From an uncultured Sphingorhabdus sp. (GTDB taxonomy: Bacteria; Pseudomonadota; Alphaproteobacteria; Sphingomonadales; Sphingomonadaceae): a DNA stretch of 8,645 nt. Numbering within the stretch: position 1 is the first letter of the stretch; the number at the start of each line of letters is the position of its first letter. The stretch is from positions 1-8,645 of the forward strand of contig CALMYW010000457.1 in the NCBI GenBank assembly GCA_937873665.1. Direction: 5' to 3'. The translations under genes and the position numbers were made by a program. The notes under the pieces are model-generated. The model did no database searches, was not told the DNA's origin, and worked only from the letters and a program-made list of their open reading frames with translations. Of this stretch, positions 1 to 6,439 are shown in pieces.

Positions 1-111
1 CCTTGAATCAATCCAATCTACATCTCGCAAGCCAGTTTATGAGTTTACCACCTAGCCCGCAAAGCCCTTGGAAGACCAGCAGCATATATTTGTGGAGACG
101 GGGTATCGAGC
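1..111. other. Left-edge sequence downstream of the HdeD gene
   Basis: No gene is supported here. The segment follows the HdeD stop in transcription direction and shows no G/C hairpin with a T-run. Confidence 0.3.
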
Positions 112-660
112 TCAAATGCGCGCAAGTCGCCGCAATCCCAAAGCCAGGATAAAGAGAAAGACGCCCCGGATCAGAAAGCTGATTCCGACGCAAAAGGCGA
201 GGAAGATCAGGCCAGTCGCAGGGCCGCTGAACAGAATCAGTCCGCCCAGCACAAGATCCAAAATGCCGAGCAGCAGCCGCCAGCCCCAGTCATGCTCGCT
301 CCGGAATGCACTGATGGCCTCAAGGATTCCGCTGATGAGCAGCCAGGCGCCTATCAGCATCACCAGTGAGAGAGCGCCGGCAAACGGGTTGAAGATTGTG
401 ACTGCCCCGGCCAGAAGGCCCATAATGCCCAAAATGAGTTCGATCCAGCGCGCGCGGCCGGACAAATACGATAGGCTGGCAAATGTTGCGAAAGCGCCGT
501 AAACAATCAGCAGTGTGCCGATCAGAAAACCGGTCGCCACGCCAGTGGCGAGCGGATTGGAAAGGGCCAGAAGCCCGACCAGAATGACAACTATGCCATA
601 AGCTAGAACCCAGCCCCAGCCTGTCGTGGGACGAACGGCGCCGTTGTCATTCTCGGTCAT
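112..660 (-). CDS. HdeD/DUF308 family six-helix inner-membrane protein
   Basis: Predicted integral inner-membrane protein of 182 residues. The chain is nearly all hydrophobic, with six likely transmembrane helices at about residues 17-36, 40-60, 74-91, 94-116, 128-146 and 149-174. They form three tandem helical hairpins. The first helix of each hairpin carries a related pattern, LG/YGI followed by a Gly-rich stretch ending in NP, NP or GP (about 21-36, 77-92, 131-147). This three-fold repeat and the length are typical of the HdeD/DUF308 family, whose E. coli member is linked to acid resistance; the molecular activity is unknown. I chose ATG 660 over an in-frame ATG at 690 because AGGA lies 8 nt upstream of 660 and the ten extra residues are polar and unlike a conserved start. 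It is transcribed away from the rest of the window, with no apparent operon partner. No acid-response role can be shown from this sequence. Confidence 0.85.
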   Translation of the reverse strand: MTENDNGAVRPTTGWGWVLAYGIVVILVGLLALSNPLATGVATGFLIGTLLIVYGAFATFASLSYLSGRARWIELILGIMGLLAGAVTIFNPFAGALSLVMLIGAWLLISGILEAISAFRSEHDWGWRLLLGILDLVLGGLILFSGPATGLIFLAFCVGISFLIRGVFLFILALGLRRLARI

Positions 661-668
661 GCAATCGG

Positions 669-672
669 TCCT
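669..672 (-). promoter_or_regulatory. Ribosome binding site fixing the HdeD start
   Basis: Read on the minus strand this is AGGA, 8 nt before the ATG at 660. No comparable Shine-Dalgarno sequence precedes the alternative ATG at 690, so this site decides the start. Confidence 0.55.
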
Positions 673-696
673 ATCTGTCTGCCTATCCAACGCATG

Positions 697-725
697 TATC
701 TATCGCTTTGGGCAAGCAGGTGCAA
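697..725 (-). promoter_or_regulatory. Possible sigma70-like promoter of the HdeD gene
   Basis: On the minus strand TTGCAC (725-720) is followed after exactly 17 nt by TAGATA (702-697). This would place transcription start near 690, giving a roughly 30-nt leader that includes the ribosome binding site. Each hexamer matches the consensus at only about three of six positions, so spacing is the main argument. An alternative sigma factor promoter cannot be excluded. Confidence 0.22.
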
Positions 726-1119
726 TGAGGTGGATTGGTCCTTATTAGTCTGCCGATGCGAGATTGTCTTGCCGTGCTTGTCAATGAGGCTTGCCTATTC
801 TAGCCTGCAATGGAACGGGAAACAGACGAAATTGCATGGGGACTTGGCTGAGCGTTCGGTTGATGGCGGGCATTCAGGAAGCGAATGTAACCTTCCAACC
901 CCCGAGGCGTTGTTCGCGTCATTTGTCGTGGACGCCGACGCTGCGACTTTCGCGGTGATCCGGTTCGCACTACAAAACACGCAGATCGCGGCGATTGACT
1001 GCCGAAACTCCGGGGGCTGTGCTGCGGTGATGCAGTTTGCGATGGTGGATGGGGTTCTGGTGGCGGATACGGTGCGACGATGACCGCAGGCCCACGACCA
1101 AGTACATGCGGTAGAGACG

Positions 1120-1145
1120 CGGGTACCGGATCAGGTCAGTACCCG
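1120..1145. repeat. 7-bp perfect inverted repeat, 12-nt loop
   Basis: CGGGTAC (1120-1126) and GTACCCG (1139-1145) are exact reverse complements separated by 12 nt. No T-run follows on either strand, so an intrinsic terminator is unlikely. It could be a protein-binding site or simply chance. Confidence 0.4.
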
Positions 1146-1174
1146 GTAGTCTCAGCGCGAATTATACCGACAAT

Positions 1175-1205
1175 CCCGATCGCCATTTCGAAGCAGTCGA
1201 TCGGG
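1175..1205. repeat. 8-bp perfect inverted repeat, 15-nt loop
   Basis: CCCGATCG (1175-1182) and CGATCGGG (1198-1205) are exact reverse complements separated by 15 nt, and the loop contains the palindrome TTCGAA. It lies 30 nt downstream of the first repeat and about 120 nt upstream of the DUF2147 start. There is no T-run, so it is not a classical terminator. An operator or leader hairpin is possible. Confidence 0.4.
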
Positions 1206-1306
1206 CGCAGGTAAAACTCGAGGGAAGCCATGTTCAGCGTATTACGCCTTATCTGTGGACTAGCATCTTGCGCTATTAAGTCCCCCGGGCCGCCAACTGA
1301 ACACGC

Positions 1307-1312
1307 TATAGT
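1307..1312 (+). promoter_or_regulatory. Possible -10 element for the DUF2147 gene
   Basis: TATAGT resembles a sigma70 -10 hexamer. No recognisable -35 sits 16-18 nt upstream; the region there is C/G-rich. If real, transcription would begin around 1318-1320, giving a nearly leaderless message for the ATG at 1323. Confidence 0.2.
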
Positions 1313-1322
1313 CGGTCTGCGG

Positions 1323-1754
1323 ATGAACCGTATGTGGCTCAAGGTTTTCGCTATCGCGGTCGTGATGGCGGGGTCCGGGCATGTGGCAGCCACGGCCCAG
1401 GAATCGTCATTCGATGTGTGGAGAAATCCAAAGAACAGCGTACATATCCGTGCAGAACGTTGTGGGGACCGAATGTGCGGCGTTGTTGTCTGGGCCAGTG
1501 AGAAGGCGAAAGCAGATGCACGCAAAGGCAGTCAGAATCCGCTGGTGGGATCGCAGTTGTTTCGTGATTTTGTAGAGGAGCGGCCAGGTGTCTGGCGCGG
1601 CCAAGTCTTTGTACCGGACATTGGCCGGACTTTTACCGGTACTATTCGTGTCGTCGATGCCAACCGGTTGGAAGCCAAGGGATGCCTGCTCGGCAAGTTG
1701 GGCTGTCGGTCCCAGCAGTGGTACCGGGTTGCCGAATCTCACTCTTCGCGCTGA
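1323..1754 (+). CDS. Secreted DUF2147 family protein
   Basis: A 143-residue protein with a cleavable signal peptide: Met-Asn-Arg followed by basic and hydrophobic residues to about residue 22, and a plausible A-T-A cleavage site before Gln26. The mature part fits DUF2147. It has an N-terminal strand region starting at DVW, a central VWRGQVFVPDIGRTFTGTI stretch (about 90-108) and the characteristic end KGCLLGKLGCRSQQWYRV (119-136). Four cysteines (47, 52, 121, 128) could form two disulfides in the periplasm. The family is small, exported and of unknown biochemical role. The frame is open further upstream to ATG 1230, which has a GAGGGA-like ribosome site. That start would bury the signal peptide at residue 32, so I prefer 1323, although no clear Shine-Dalgarno precedes it (ATG 1332 is another option). 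It converges on pldA with about 98 bp between the stops. Confidence 0.8.
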   Translation: MNRMWLKVFAIAVVMAGSGHVAATAQESSFDVWRNPKNSVHIRAERCGDRMCGVVVWASEKAKADARKGSQNPLVGSQLFRDFVEERPGVWRGQVFVPDIGRTFTGTIRVVDANRLEAKGCLLGKLGCRSQQWYRVAESHSSR

Positions 1755-1852
1755 CGTGCCCTGGCCACCCGTCTCACCTGCAGGTCGCTTCCGAGATAAT
1801 GGGATTTTAATTCGAGGACGACTTCGGCATCCAGAGGGCTAAATCACGTTTT
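1755..1852. other. Convergent intergenic gap, no clear terminator
   Basis: This gap separates the tail-to-tail ends of the DUF2147 gene and pldA. It contains a 10-bp palindrome ACCTGCAGGT (1776-1785). A T6 run in plus-strand sense (1849-1854) overlaps the end of pldA, but no G/C stem precedes it. I see no convincing intrinsic terminator for either gene, so factor-dependent termination is possible. Confidence 0.4.
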
Positions 1853-3061
1853 TTATCGAACAAGGGCCACACCGATGCGTAGGCGCGTGGCGCGTTTGTT
1901 ATAATCGAGAAGATTTTCGCCATAGCCGTGGAAGCTTTGGCCAAAGAGATAAAAGTCGGGGCCGTCGCCCAGAATGCGGCGCAATGGATAGGAAATATCG
2001 GCTGACACTGCTCCCTTGCCACTCCCGAAGTTGAACCGGGTGGAGGTGGAGAGGCGCAGTCCATTAACTTCCGCAACTTCCATAAAGAAGCCGCTATTGC
2101 CCCGATATCGGCGGATATCGCGATTATCGGAGCGGTCGCCGACATAGAGCCAGAAACGTGGTGCGGCAGTCAGCCGCCAATCGCCGCCTAGCGAAAATGC
2201 CGCCATGGGCGTCACATAGACCATGTTGATGCTGCGCGATGCATCGCCATCTCGGCCATTGGATTCATGACGCAGGCCCACCTGCCCACTGAGAGTCGCT
2301 GTATCGGATAGGGCCTTGGGCTGTGCAAGGTAGAAGATTTCGGGCTGGAAATCGATATTGCGAAAGGGTGAGGAGTCCGCGCCCAGATCCCAGAACATAC
2401 GCTGGGTATAAGCGAAATAGAGGCCATCCTTGAGGGAGGCAGGCTGGTCTTCCCGCAGCCGGCTGCCGAAAAGCTGATACTTGAAACTCAGCTGGATACG
2501 GGCCTCGCTGTTGGTTCCAGGGCCATAGACGGCATAGATCGGCTCATAAGGCGAGAGATTGTCTATAAAGGCATTGCCGACTGAACGATCGGCGGCGGAT
2601 GGCGTAGGGGGCGGCACCGGCACGGTTGCTTGCGCCTGTTCGCCGGGCTGGTCTGGCATAAGCCCATGACGTGCGGAAAGAGCGATCTGCTGGCGACCCC
2701 ATGCCGGAACAGAGAGCAACGCGCCCTGGTTTACCGATGCATCGGAAACTCGGTACTGCGCGCAGGCAAAGCCATGGGCGGCCACGATCACTTGTGCGGG
2801 AACGGTCGGCCCACGGTCGAGCCAGACGCTGTGTGTGCCGCCAGGCAGCGTCACTCGCGCCTCGATCCGGTCGGGCAGGGGGACCGTTTGCGCTGCATCA
2901 TCGGAATTCAGAAGGCGGATATCAACAAGGGCAAAGCCATTGGCATCACGCTCATCAACATTCCTGATCAATATTTCGACATCTTCCCTGGCCTGCGCCT
3001 GAAAGGGCAGGAGGACGGATGCAGCCAGCAGGGCGGCGGGAAAGTTGGGCAGGTGTTTCAT
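1853..3061 (-). CDS. pldA: Outer-membrane phospholipase A1 (OMPLA)
   Basis: Calcium-dependent outer-membrane phospholipase that hydrolyses acyl esters of phospholipids, releasing fatty acids and lysophospholipid. It is 402 residues against about 289 for E. coli. Residues 1-24 are a signal peptide (cleavage after AQA). The catalytic block is HESNGRDGDASRSIN: His265, Ser267 and Asn279 reproduce the E. coli His142/Ser144/Asn156 spacing exactly. Arg270 and Ser275 match the calcium-site Arg147 and Ser152. Other family landmarks are YTQRMFWDL (218-226), SSPFR (230-234) and the final-strand GENLLDYN (381-388). The extra length is a roughly 130-residue beta-rich region (25-140) of unknown fold, then a Pro-rich linker (143-157) before the barrel. 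It is the last gene of the operon, its ATG overlapping the fabI stop as ATGA. No Shine-Dalgarno precedes it, so translation probably depends on re-initiation. Family certain; the physiological role within this operon is inferred. Confidence 0.92.
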   Translation of the reverse strand: MKHLPNFPAALLAASVLLPFQAQAREDVEILIRNVDERDANGFALVDIRLLNSDDAAQTVPLPDRIEARVTLPGGTHSVWLDRGPTVPAQVIVAAHGFACAQYRVSDASVNQGALLSVPAWGRQQIALSARHGLMPDQPGEQAQATVPVPPPTPSAADRSVGNAFIDNLSPYEPIYAVYGPGTNSEARIQLSFKYQLFGSRLREDQPASLKDGLYFAYTQRMFWDLGADSSPFRNIDFQPEIFYLAQPKALSDTATLSGQVGLRHESNGRDGDASRSINMVYVTPMAAFSLGGDWRLTAAPRFWLYVGDRSDNRDIRRYRGNSGFFMEVAEVNGLRLSTSTRFNFGSGKGAVSADISYPLRRILGDGPDFYLFGQSFHGYGENLLDYNKRATRLRIGVALVR

Positions 3062-3831
3062 GCGTGGAGATGCAGTCCATTGTCGACGGGAATGACGGTG
3101 CCGGTTATGCGTCTGGCCGCATCGCTGACAAGGAAGGCGGCAAGGGAACCCACGTCGCCAATATCCACCAGTTGCCCTTGCGAAGCCTGCGCGGCTGCCC
3201 GATCGAGCAGTTCGTCGAACCGATCGATCCCGCTGGCCGCGCGTGTGGCGATCGGGCCGGGCGAGATCGCATGGGCGCGGATGCCCTTGGGACCGAGTTC
3301 AGCCGCCACATAGCGGGTCGCACTTTCCAACGCTGCCTTGACCGGCCCCATCAGGTTGTAATGTTCGATTACCCGCTCCGAGCCATAGAAGGTGACGCAC
3401 AGCAGGCAGCCGCCCTCATTCATCAACGGCTCGGCCAGTTTTGCCATGCGCAGGAAGCTGTGGCAGGACACGTCCATCGCCATGGCAAAACCTTCTGCCG
3501 AGCTGTCGACTACGCGGCCGTGCAGGTCTTCCTTTGGCGCGAAGGCGATGGAGTGAAGCAGAAAGTCGAGCCCGCCCCAGCGCTCCCGCACCTCTTCGAA
3601 CAGGGCTTCCAGTTGCCCCGGTTCACGCACGTCGCAAGGCGCGCTCCACTCGGCGCCAAGCTTTTCGGCAACAGGCGCGACCCAGCTCCTAGCCTTCTCG
3701 TTCACATAGGTCACGGCCAGGCGCGCGCCGCATTGGGCGAAGGCGTCGGCGCAGCCAGTAGCGATGCTATGTTCGTTTGCGACGCCGATGACGAGGCCGC
3801 GCTTGCCGCGCAGGTCTACCAGAGGGTTCAT
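3058..3831 (-). CDS. fabI: FabI-type NADH-dependent enoyl-ACP reductase paralogue
   Basis: Short-chain dehydrogenase of the FabI family, 257 residues, expected to reduce trans-2-enoyl-ACP (or CoA) to the acyl form in the cytoplasm. The N-terminal nucleotide-binding motif GVANEHSIA (16-24) is the FabI variant of the Rossmann glycine motif. The active site has Tyr158 and Lys165 in the Y-x6-K spacing of E. coli Tyr156/Lys163, followed by SPGPIATRAASGI (190-202), a FabI hallmark. The residue corresponding to E. coli Tyr146 is Phe148, with a Tyr next to it at 149. It overlaps ackA upstream and pldA downstream, each by ATGA, and has a GGAG ribosome site 7 nt before ATG 3831. A pta-ackA-fabI order is known in rhizobia, so this is probably the operon-associated paralogue and not the housekeeping enzyme. 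Whether its substrate is ACP- or CoA-linked cannot be told from sequence. Confidence 0.88.
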   Translation of the reverse strand: MNPLVDLRGKRGLVIGVANEHSIATGCADAFAQCGARLAVTYVNEKARSWVAPVAEKLGAEWSAPCDVREPGQLEALFEEVRERWGGLDFLLHSIAFAPKEDLHGRVVDSSAEGFAMAMDVSCHSFLRMAKLAEPLMNEGGCLLCVTFYGSERVIEHYNLMGPVKAALESATRYVAAELGPKGIRAHAISPGPIATRAASGIDRFDELLDRAAAQASQGQLVDIGDVGSLAAFLVSDAARRITGTVIPVDNGLHLHA

Positions 3832-5018
3832 TGCGCTACTCCAAATAGAACCGAGAGGGTGTGAAGGGCGATCATGCGCTCTTCATCGGTCGGAATGACC
3901 AATGCCTTTACCTTGCTGTCGGGATGGCTAATGATGGTGTCATTGGACATATTGCCATGCGCCTGCAGCCTGATGCCCAGCCATTCGAGTCTGCGGCAGA
4001 TGCGCGATCGCACATCGGCATGGTTTTCGCCAATCCCGGCCGTGAAGACGATTCCATCCACCCCGCCGAGGATGCTGACGAGAGCGCCTGCCTCCCGCGC
4101 TACCCGCCAGGTAAACAGGTCGATCGCATCCTGCGCTTCGGGTGCGCCACTCTCGGACAGGGCGCGCATATCGCTCGAAATGCCCGATACGCCCAGCAGG
4201 CCCGACTTGTTGTACAGAAGAGTTTCAACTTCCTGCGGGCTCATTCGCATCTGTGTTTGAAGGTGCAGTACCACGCCTGGATCGATCGTGCCGCAGCGTG
4301 TGCCCATCATCAGGCCGTCCAGCGCGGTAAAGCCCATGCTGGTGTCCACGCTCCTGCCATCGGCCATGGCGCACAGCGATGCGCCGTTGCCCAGATGCGC
4401 GACGATCACGCGACCGGCCGCAAGCGCCGGATCGATCGTTGCGAGGCGACGGGAAATATATTCATAGGACAGGCCATGGAAGCCATAGCGTCTGATCCCC
4501 TGATCGTGGAATGCGCGCGGGATGGCGAAGCGCGTGGCGAGTTCTGGCCGGTCATGGTGAAAGGCCGTGTCGAAGCAGGCGACCTGCGGCAGGTCTGGTG
4601 CGAGCGCGGTAATCGCCCGGACTGCGGCCAGATTGTGGGGCTGGTGCAGCGGCGCCAGCGGACAGAGCCTTTCAAGTTCGTCCAGCACAAGATCGTCGAT
4701 CAGGCAGGGGACGGCGAAATCGACACCGCCATGAACGATGCGATGGCCTATGGCGATCACCTCGCGCCCGTCCAGATGGGAGATTGCCCAGTCGAACAGC
4801 CAGGCGAGCAGGTCGGCATGCGTAAGGCCATGTTGGTCCCGCCAGTCCTGTACGACCAGCGTCTCGCCCGACGTATCCCGGATCGTGAGGTGCGGGGAAA
4901 TGCCAATGCGCTCGATTTTACCGGCAGCCGAGAGGGAGGGGGCACGATCCGCGTCGAGGACGTAGAGGGCGAACTTGATGCTGGACGAGCCGGAATTGAG
5001 GCTGACAATCGCCTTCAT
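3828..5018 (-). CDS. ackA: Acetate/short-chain acyl kinase
   Basis: Cytoplasmic kinase interconverting acyl phosphate plus ADP with carboxylate plus ATP; 396 residues, normal for AckA. Signatures in order: SLNSGSSSIKF (6-16, Asn8), GHRIVHGG (91-98, Arg93), FDTAFH (149-154, Asp150), GFHGLSYEYIS (179-189, His181), HLGNGAS (208-214), GTRCGTIDPG (239-248, Arg241), AGIGEN (327-332) and IPTDEER (375-381). These cover the catalytic Asn, Arg, Asp and His and the glutamate of the acetokinase family, so it looks fully active. It is coupled by ATGA overlaps to the phosphotransacylase upstream, which supplies acyl phosphate, and to fabI downstream. The only Shine-Dalgarno-like signal is AAGG about 9 nt before the start. 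Because the upstream partner looks closer to phosphate butyryltransferase than to classical Pta, substrates may include propionate or butyrate. The symbol ackA is by family; substrate preference is not visible. Confidence 0.94.
   Translation of the reverse strand: MKAIVSLNSGSSSIKFALYVLDADRAPSLSAAGKIERIGISPHLTIRDTSGETLVVQDWRDQHGLTHADLLAWLFDWAISHLDGREVIAIGHRIVHGGVDFAVPCLIDDLVLDELERLCPLAPLHQPHNLAAVRAITALAPDLPQVACFDTAFHHDRPELATRFAIPRAFHDQGIRRYGFHGLSYEYISRRLATIDPALAAGRVIVAHLGNGASLCAMADGRSVDTSMGFTALDGLMMGTRCGTIDPGVVLHLQTQMRMSPQEVETLLYNKSGLLGVSGISSDMRALSESGAPEAQDAIDLFTWRVAREAGALVSILGGVDGIVFTAGIGENHADVRSRICRRLEWLGIRLQAHGNMSNDTIISHPDSKVKALVIPTDEERMIALHTLSVLFGVAQ
3839..3842 (-). promoter_or_regulatory. 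Ribosome binding site of fabI inside the ackA 3' end
   Basis: On the minus strand GGAG stands 7 nt before the fabI ATG at 3831, within the last codons of ackA. fabI therefore has its own initiation signal in addition to the ATGA overlap. Confidence 0.55.
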
Positions 5019-6436
5019 GCGGCGGAGCCTTGTGGAAGGCCCGGGGCTGCGTTGGTCGCTGCGCGCGCAAGCAGGGTCGCGACCGCGCAGGAGGCGAGCC
5101 GCGTCCGCAGACTGTCAGCCCGGCTGGTGAGGATGATGGGAACGCGCGCACCCAGAACCACGCCTGCCGCATCCGCTCCGCCAAGGAAGGTGAGCTGCTT
5201 GGCCAGCATGTTGCCAGCTTCCAGATCGGGCACGACGAGAATCTGCGCCTTTCCGGCGACGGAGGATACGATGCCCTTTTCCCGCGCCGCCGCTTCGCTG
5301 ATCGCATTGTCGAAGGCCAGCGGGCCGTCGAGCAGGGCGCCCGTAATCTGTCCCCGGTCGGCCATCTTGCACAATGCGGCTGCGTCAAGCGTGGTCGGCA
5401 TGGCGGGGTTGACCGTTTCCACCGCGGAAAGAATTGCGACGCGCGGTTCTGCCAGCCCGATGACATGGGCAAGGTCGATCGCGTTGCGGATGATGTCGGC
5501 TTTCTCGATCAGTGTGGGCGCGATGTTGATCGCCGCATCCGTGATGATGAGCGGTTCGGGATGGCCAGAGACATCCATGATATAGGCGTGGCTGATGCGC
5601 CGCTCGGTCCTCAACCCCGAACTGCGACTGACCACGGCAGCCATCAGTTCGTCTGTGTGAAGTGATCCCTTCATCAGCAGTGCCGCTTCGCCCGACCGCA
5701 CAAGTTCGACCGCTTTGGCGGCGGAATCGTGGCTATGAGCAGTCGGAACGATGCGGAATGCGGAGATGTCCTTGCCGGCTTCTTCTGCCGCGTTGCGAAT
5801 GCGGGTTTCCGGGCCGACCAGTATTGGCTCGATCAGTCCGGCCTCAGCCGCTTCCACTGCCGCAAGAAGTGCAGCCGCAGTGCAGGGATGGGCGATGGCA
5901 GTGGGAACGAAAGCATTCGAAGCCGTTTCAATCAGCCGGTGATAGGCGCCATGATCCGACAGCCGGATTTCCGGCAAAGCCACGCGCTGCCGGCTGATCT
6001 TCGTCGTCGGCGCCATAACTTCGGCCTGGCCCGTGATAACGGTCTCGCCGGCCTGGTTCTCGCAGCGGCAGTCGAGCAGGAGGATATGTTTGTCGGGCCG
6101 CTTTTCCGTGACTGTCACGGATGCCGTGATGATATCACCAATGCCGACCGGACGTTTGAAGCGCAGCGACTGACCCAGGTAGATGGTTCCAGGCCCCGGC
6201 AGTTCGGTTCCCAATACTGCTGAAATCAGACCGCCACCCCACATGCCATGAGCTATGATCCGGCGAAAAAAGTCGCCCTCGGCAAAGTCTGCATCCAGAT
6301 GGGCCGGATTCACATCACCGGAAACCAATGCGAATAGCTGAATATCCTTTTGCGAGAGAGTGCGGGTCATACTGGCGGTTTCGCCGACAGTAATCTCGTC
6401 GAAGGTACGATTTTCGATCATGTCAGTGCCGGACAC
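5015..6436 (-). CDS. MaoC hydratase–phosphate acyltransferase fusion (Pta/Ptb family)
   Basis: Two-domain cytoplasmic enzyme of 473 residues. Residues about 8-145 are a MaoC/PhaJ hot-dog domain. FALVSGDVNPAHLD (35-48) gives Asp41 and His46 with the five-residue spacing of the (R)-specific enoyl-CoA hydratase pair, followed by AHGMWGGGL (62-70). This predicts formation of (R)-3-hydroxyacyl-CoA, the PHA synthase substrate. Residues about 165-462 are a phosphate acetyl/butyryltransferase domain, with LLMKGSLHTDELM (253-265), LDGPLAFDNAIS (369-380) and VPDLEAGNMLAKQL (402-415). The last two resemble phosphate butyryltransferase more than E. coli Pta. It converts acyl-CoA plus Pi to acyl phosphate plus CoA, feeding AckA. 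This fusion is an established alphaproteobacterial architecture. The start is GTG 6436, supported by GGAG 9 nt upstream; ATG 6421 lacks such a site. Only 3 bp separate it from the phaC stop, and its own stop overlaps the ackA start. Confidence 0.92.
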   Translation of the reverse strand: MSGTDMIENRTFDEITVGETASMTRTLSQKDIQLFALVSGDVNPAHLDADFAEGDFFRRIIAHGMWGGGLISAVLGTELPGPGTIYLGQSLRFKRPVGIGDIITASVTVTEKRPDKHILLLDCRCENQAGETVITGQAEVMAPTTKISRQRVALPEIRLSDHGAYHRLIETASNAFVPTAIAHPCTAAALLAAVEAAEAGLIEPILVGPETRIRNAAEEAGKDISAFRIVPTAHSHDSAAKAVELVRSGEAALLMKGSLHTDELMAAVVSRSSGLRTERRISHAYIMDVSGHPEPLIITDAAINIAPTLIEKADIIRNAIDLAHVIGLAEPRVAILSAVETVNPAMPTTLDAAALCKMADRGQITGALLDGPLAFDNAISEAAAREKGIVSSVAGKAQILVVPDLEAGNMLAKQLTFLGGADAAGVVLGARVPIILTSRADSLRTRLASCAVATLLARAATNAAPGLPQGSAA

Positions 6437-6439
6437 GTC

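Larger units (their letters stand above)
661..1322. other. About 660-bp stretch without a convincing gene
   Basis: This stretch lies between the divergent HdeD and DUF2147 genes. Its left edge carries HdeD upstream signals and its right edge the DUF2147 upstream region. A plus-strand frame is open from ATG 694 to the stop at 1081-1083 (129 residues). Its first 70 residues are Cys/Trp/Arg-rich and unlike a protein. Its last 60 have more ordinary composition and mostly G/C third positions, so it could be the tail of a decayed gene. I recognise no family in it. Two perfect inverted repeats (1120-1145 and 1175-1205) lie beyond it. No tRNA, small RNA or mobile-element end was recognised. Confidence 0.5.

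Noticed and set aside
90..120. T-loop-like string GGGGTATCGAGCTC suggesting a tRNA end
   Set aside because: No acceptor stem, anticodon arm or CCA can be matched around it, and it overlaps the HdeD stop.
68..502. Plus-strand 144-codon frame opposite the HdeD gene
   Set aside because: The translation is Arg/Pro/Ser-rich, the typical complement of a hydrophobic membrane protein gene. The minus frame has six clear helices.
1841..1860. T6 run as an intrinsic terminator for the DUF2147 gene
   Set aside because: No G/C-rich stem immediately precedes the run, and it overlaps the last codon of pldA.
2630..3864. Overlapping plus-strand frames antisense to pldA and fabI
   Set aside because: Both underlying minus-strand genes have complete active sites, and these frames show no family features.
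3861..5585. Plus-strand open frame of 574 codons antisense to ackA and the phosphotransacylase gene
   Set aside because: It lies wholly opposite two genes with intact catalytic motifs. Its translation is rich in Arg, Ala, Gly and His without domains, as expected from the complement of GC-rich codons.
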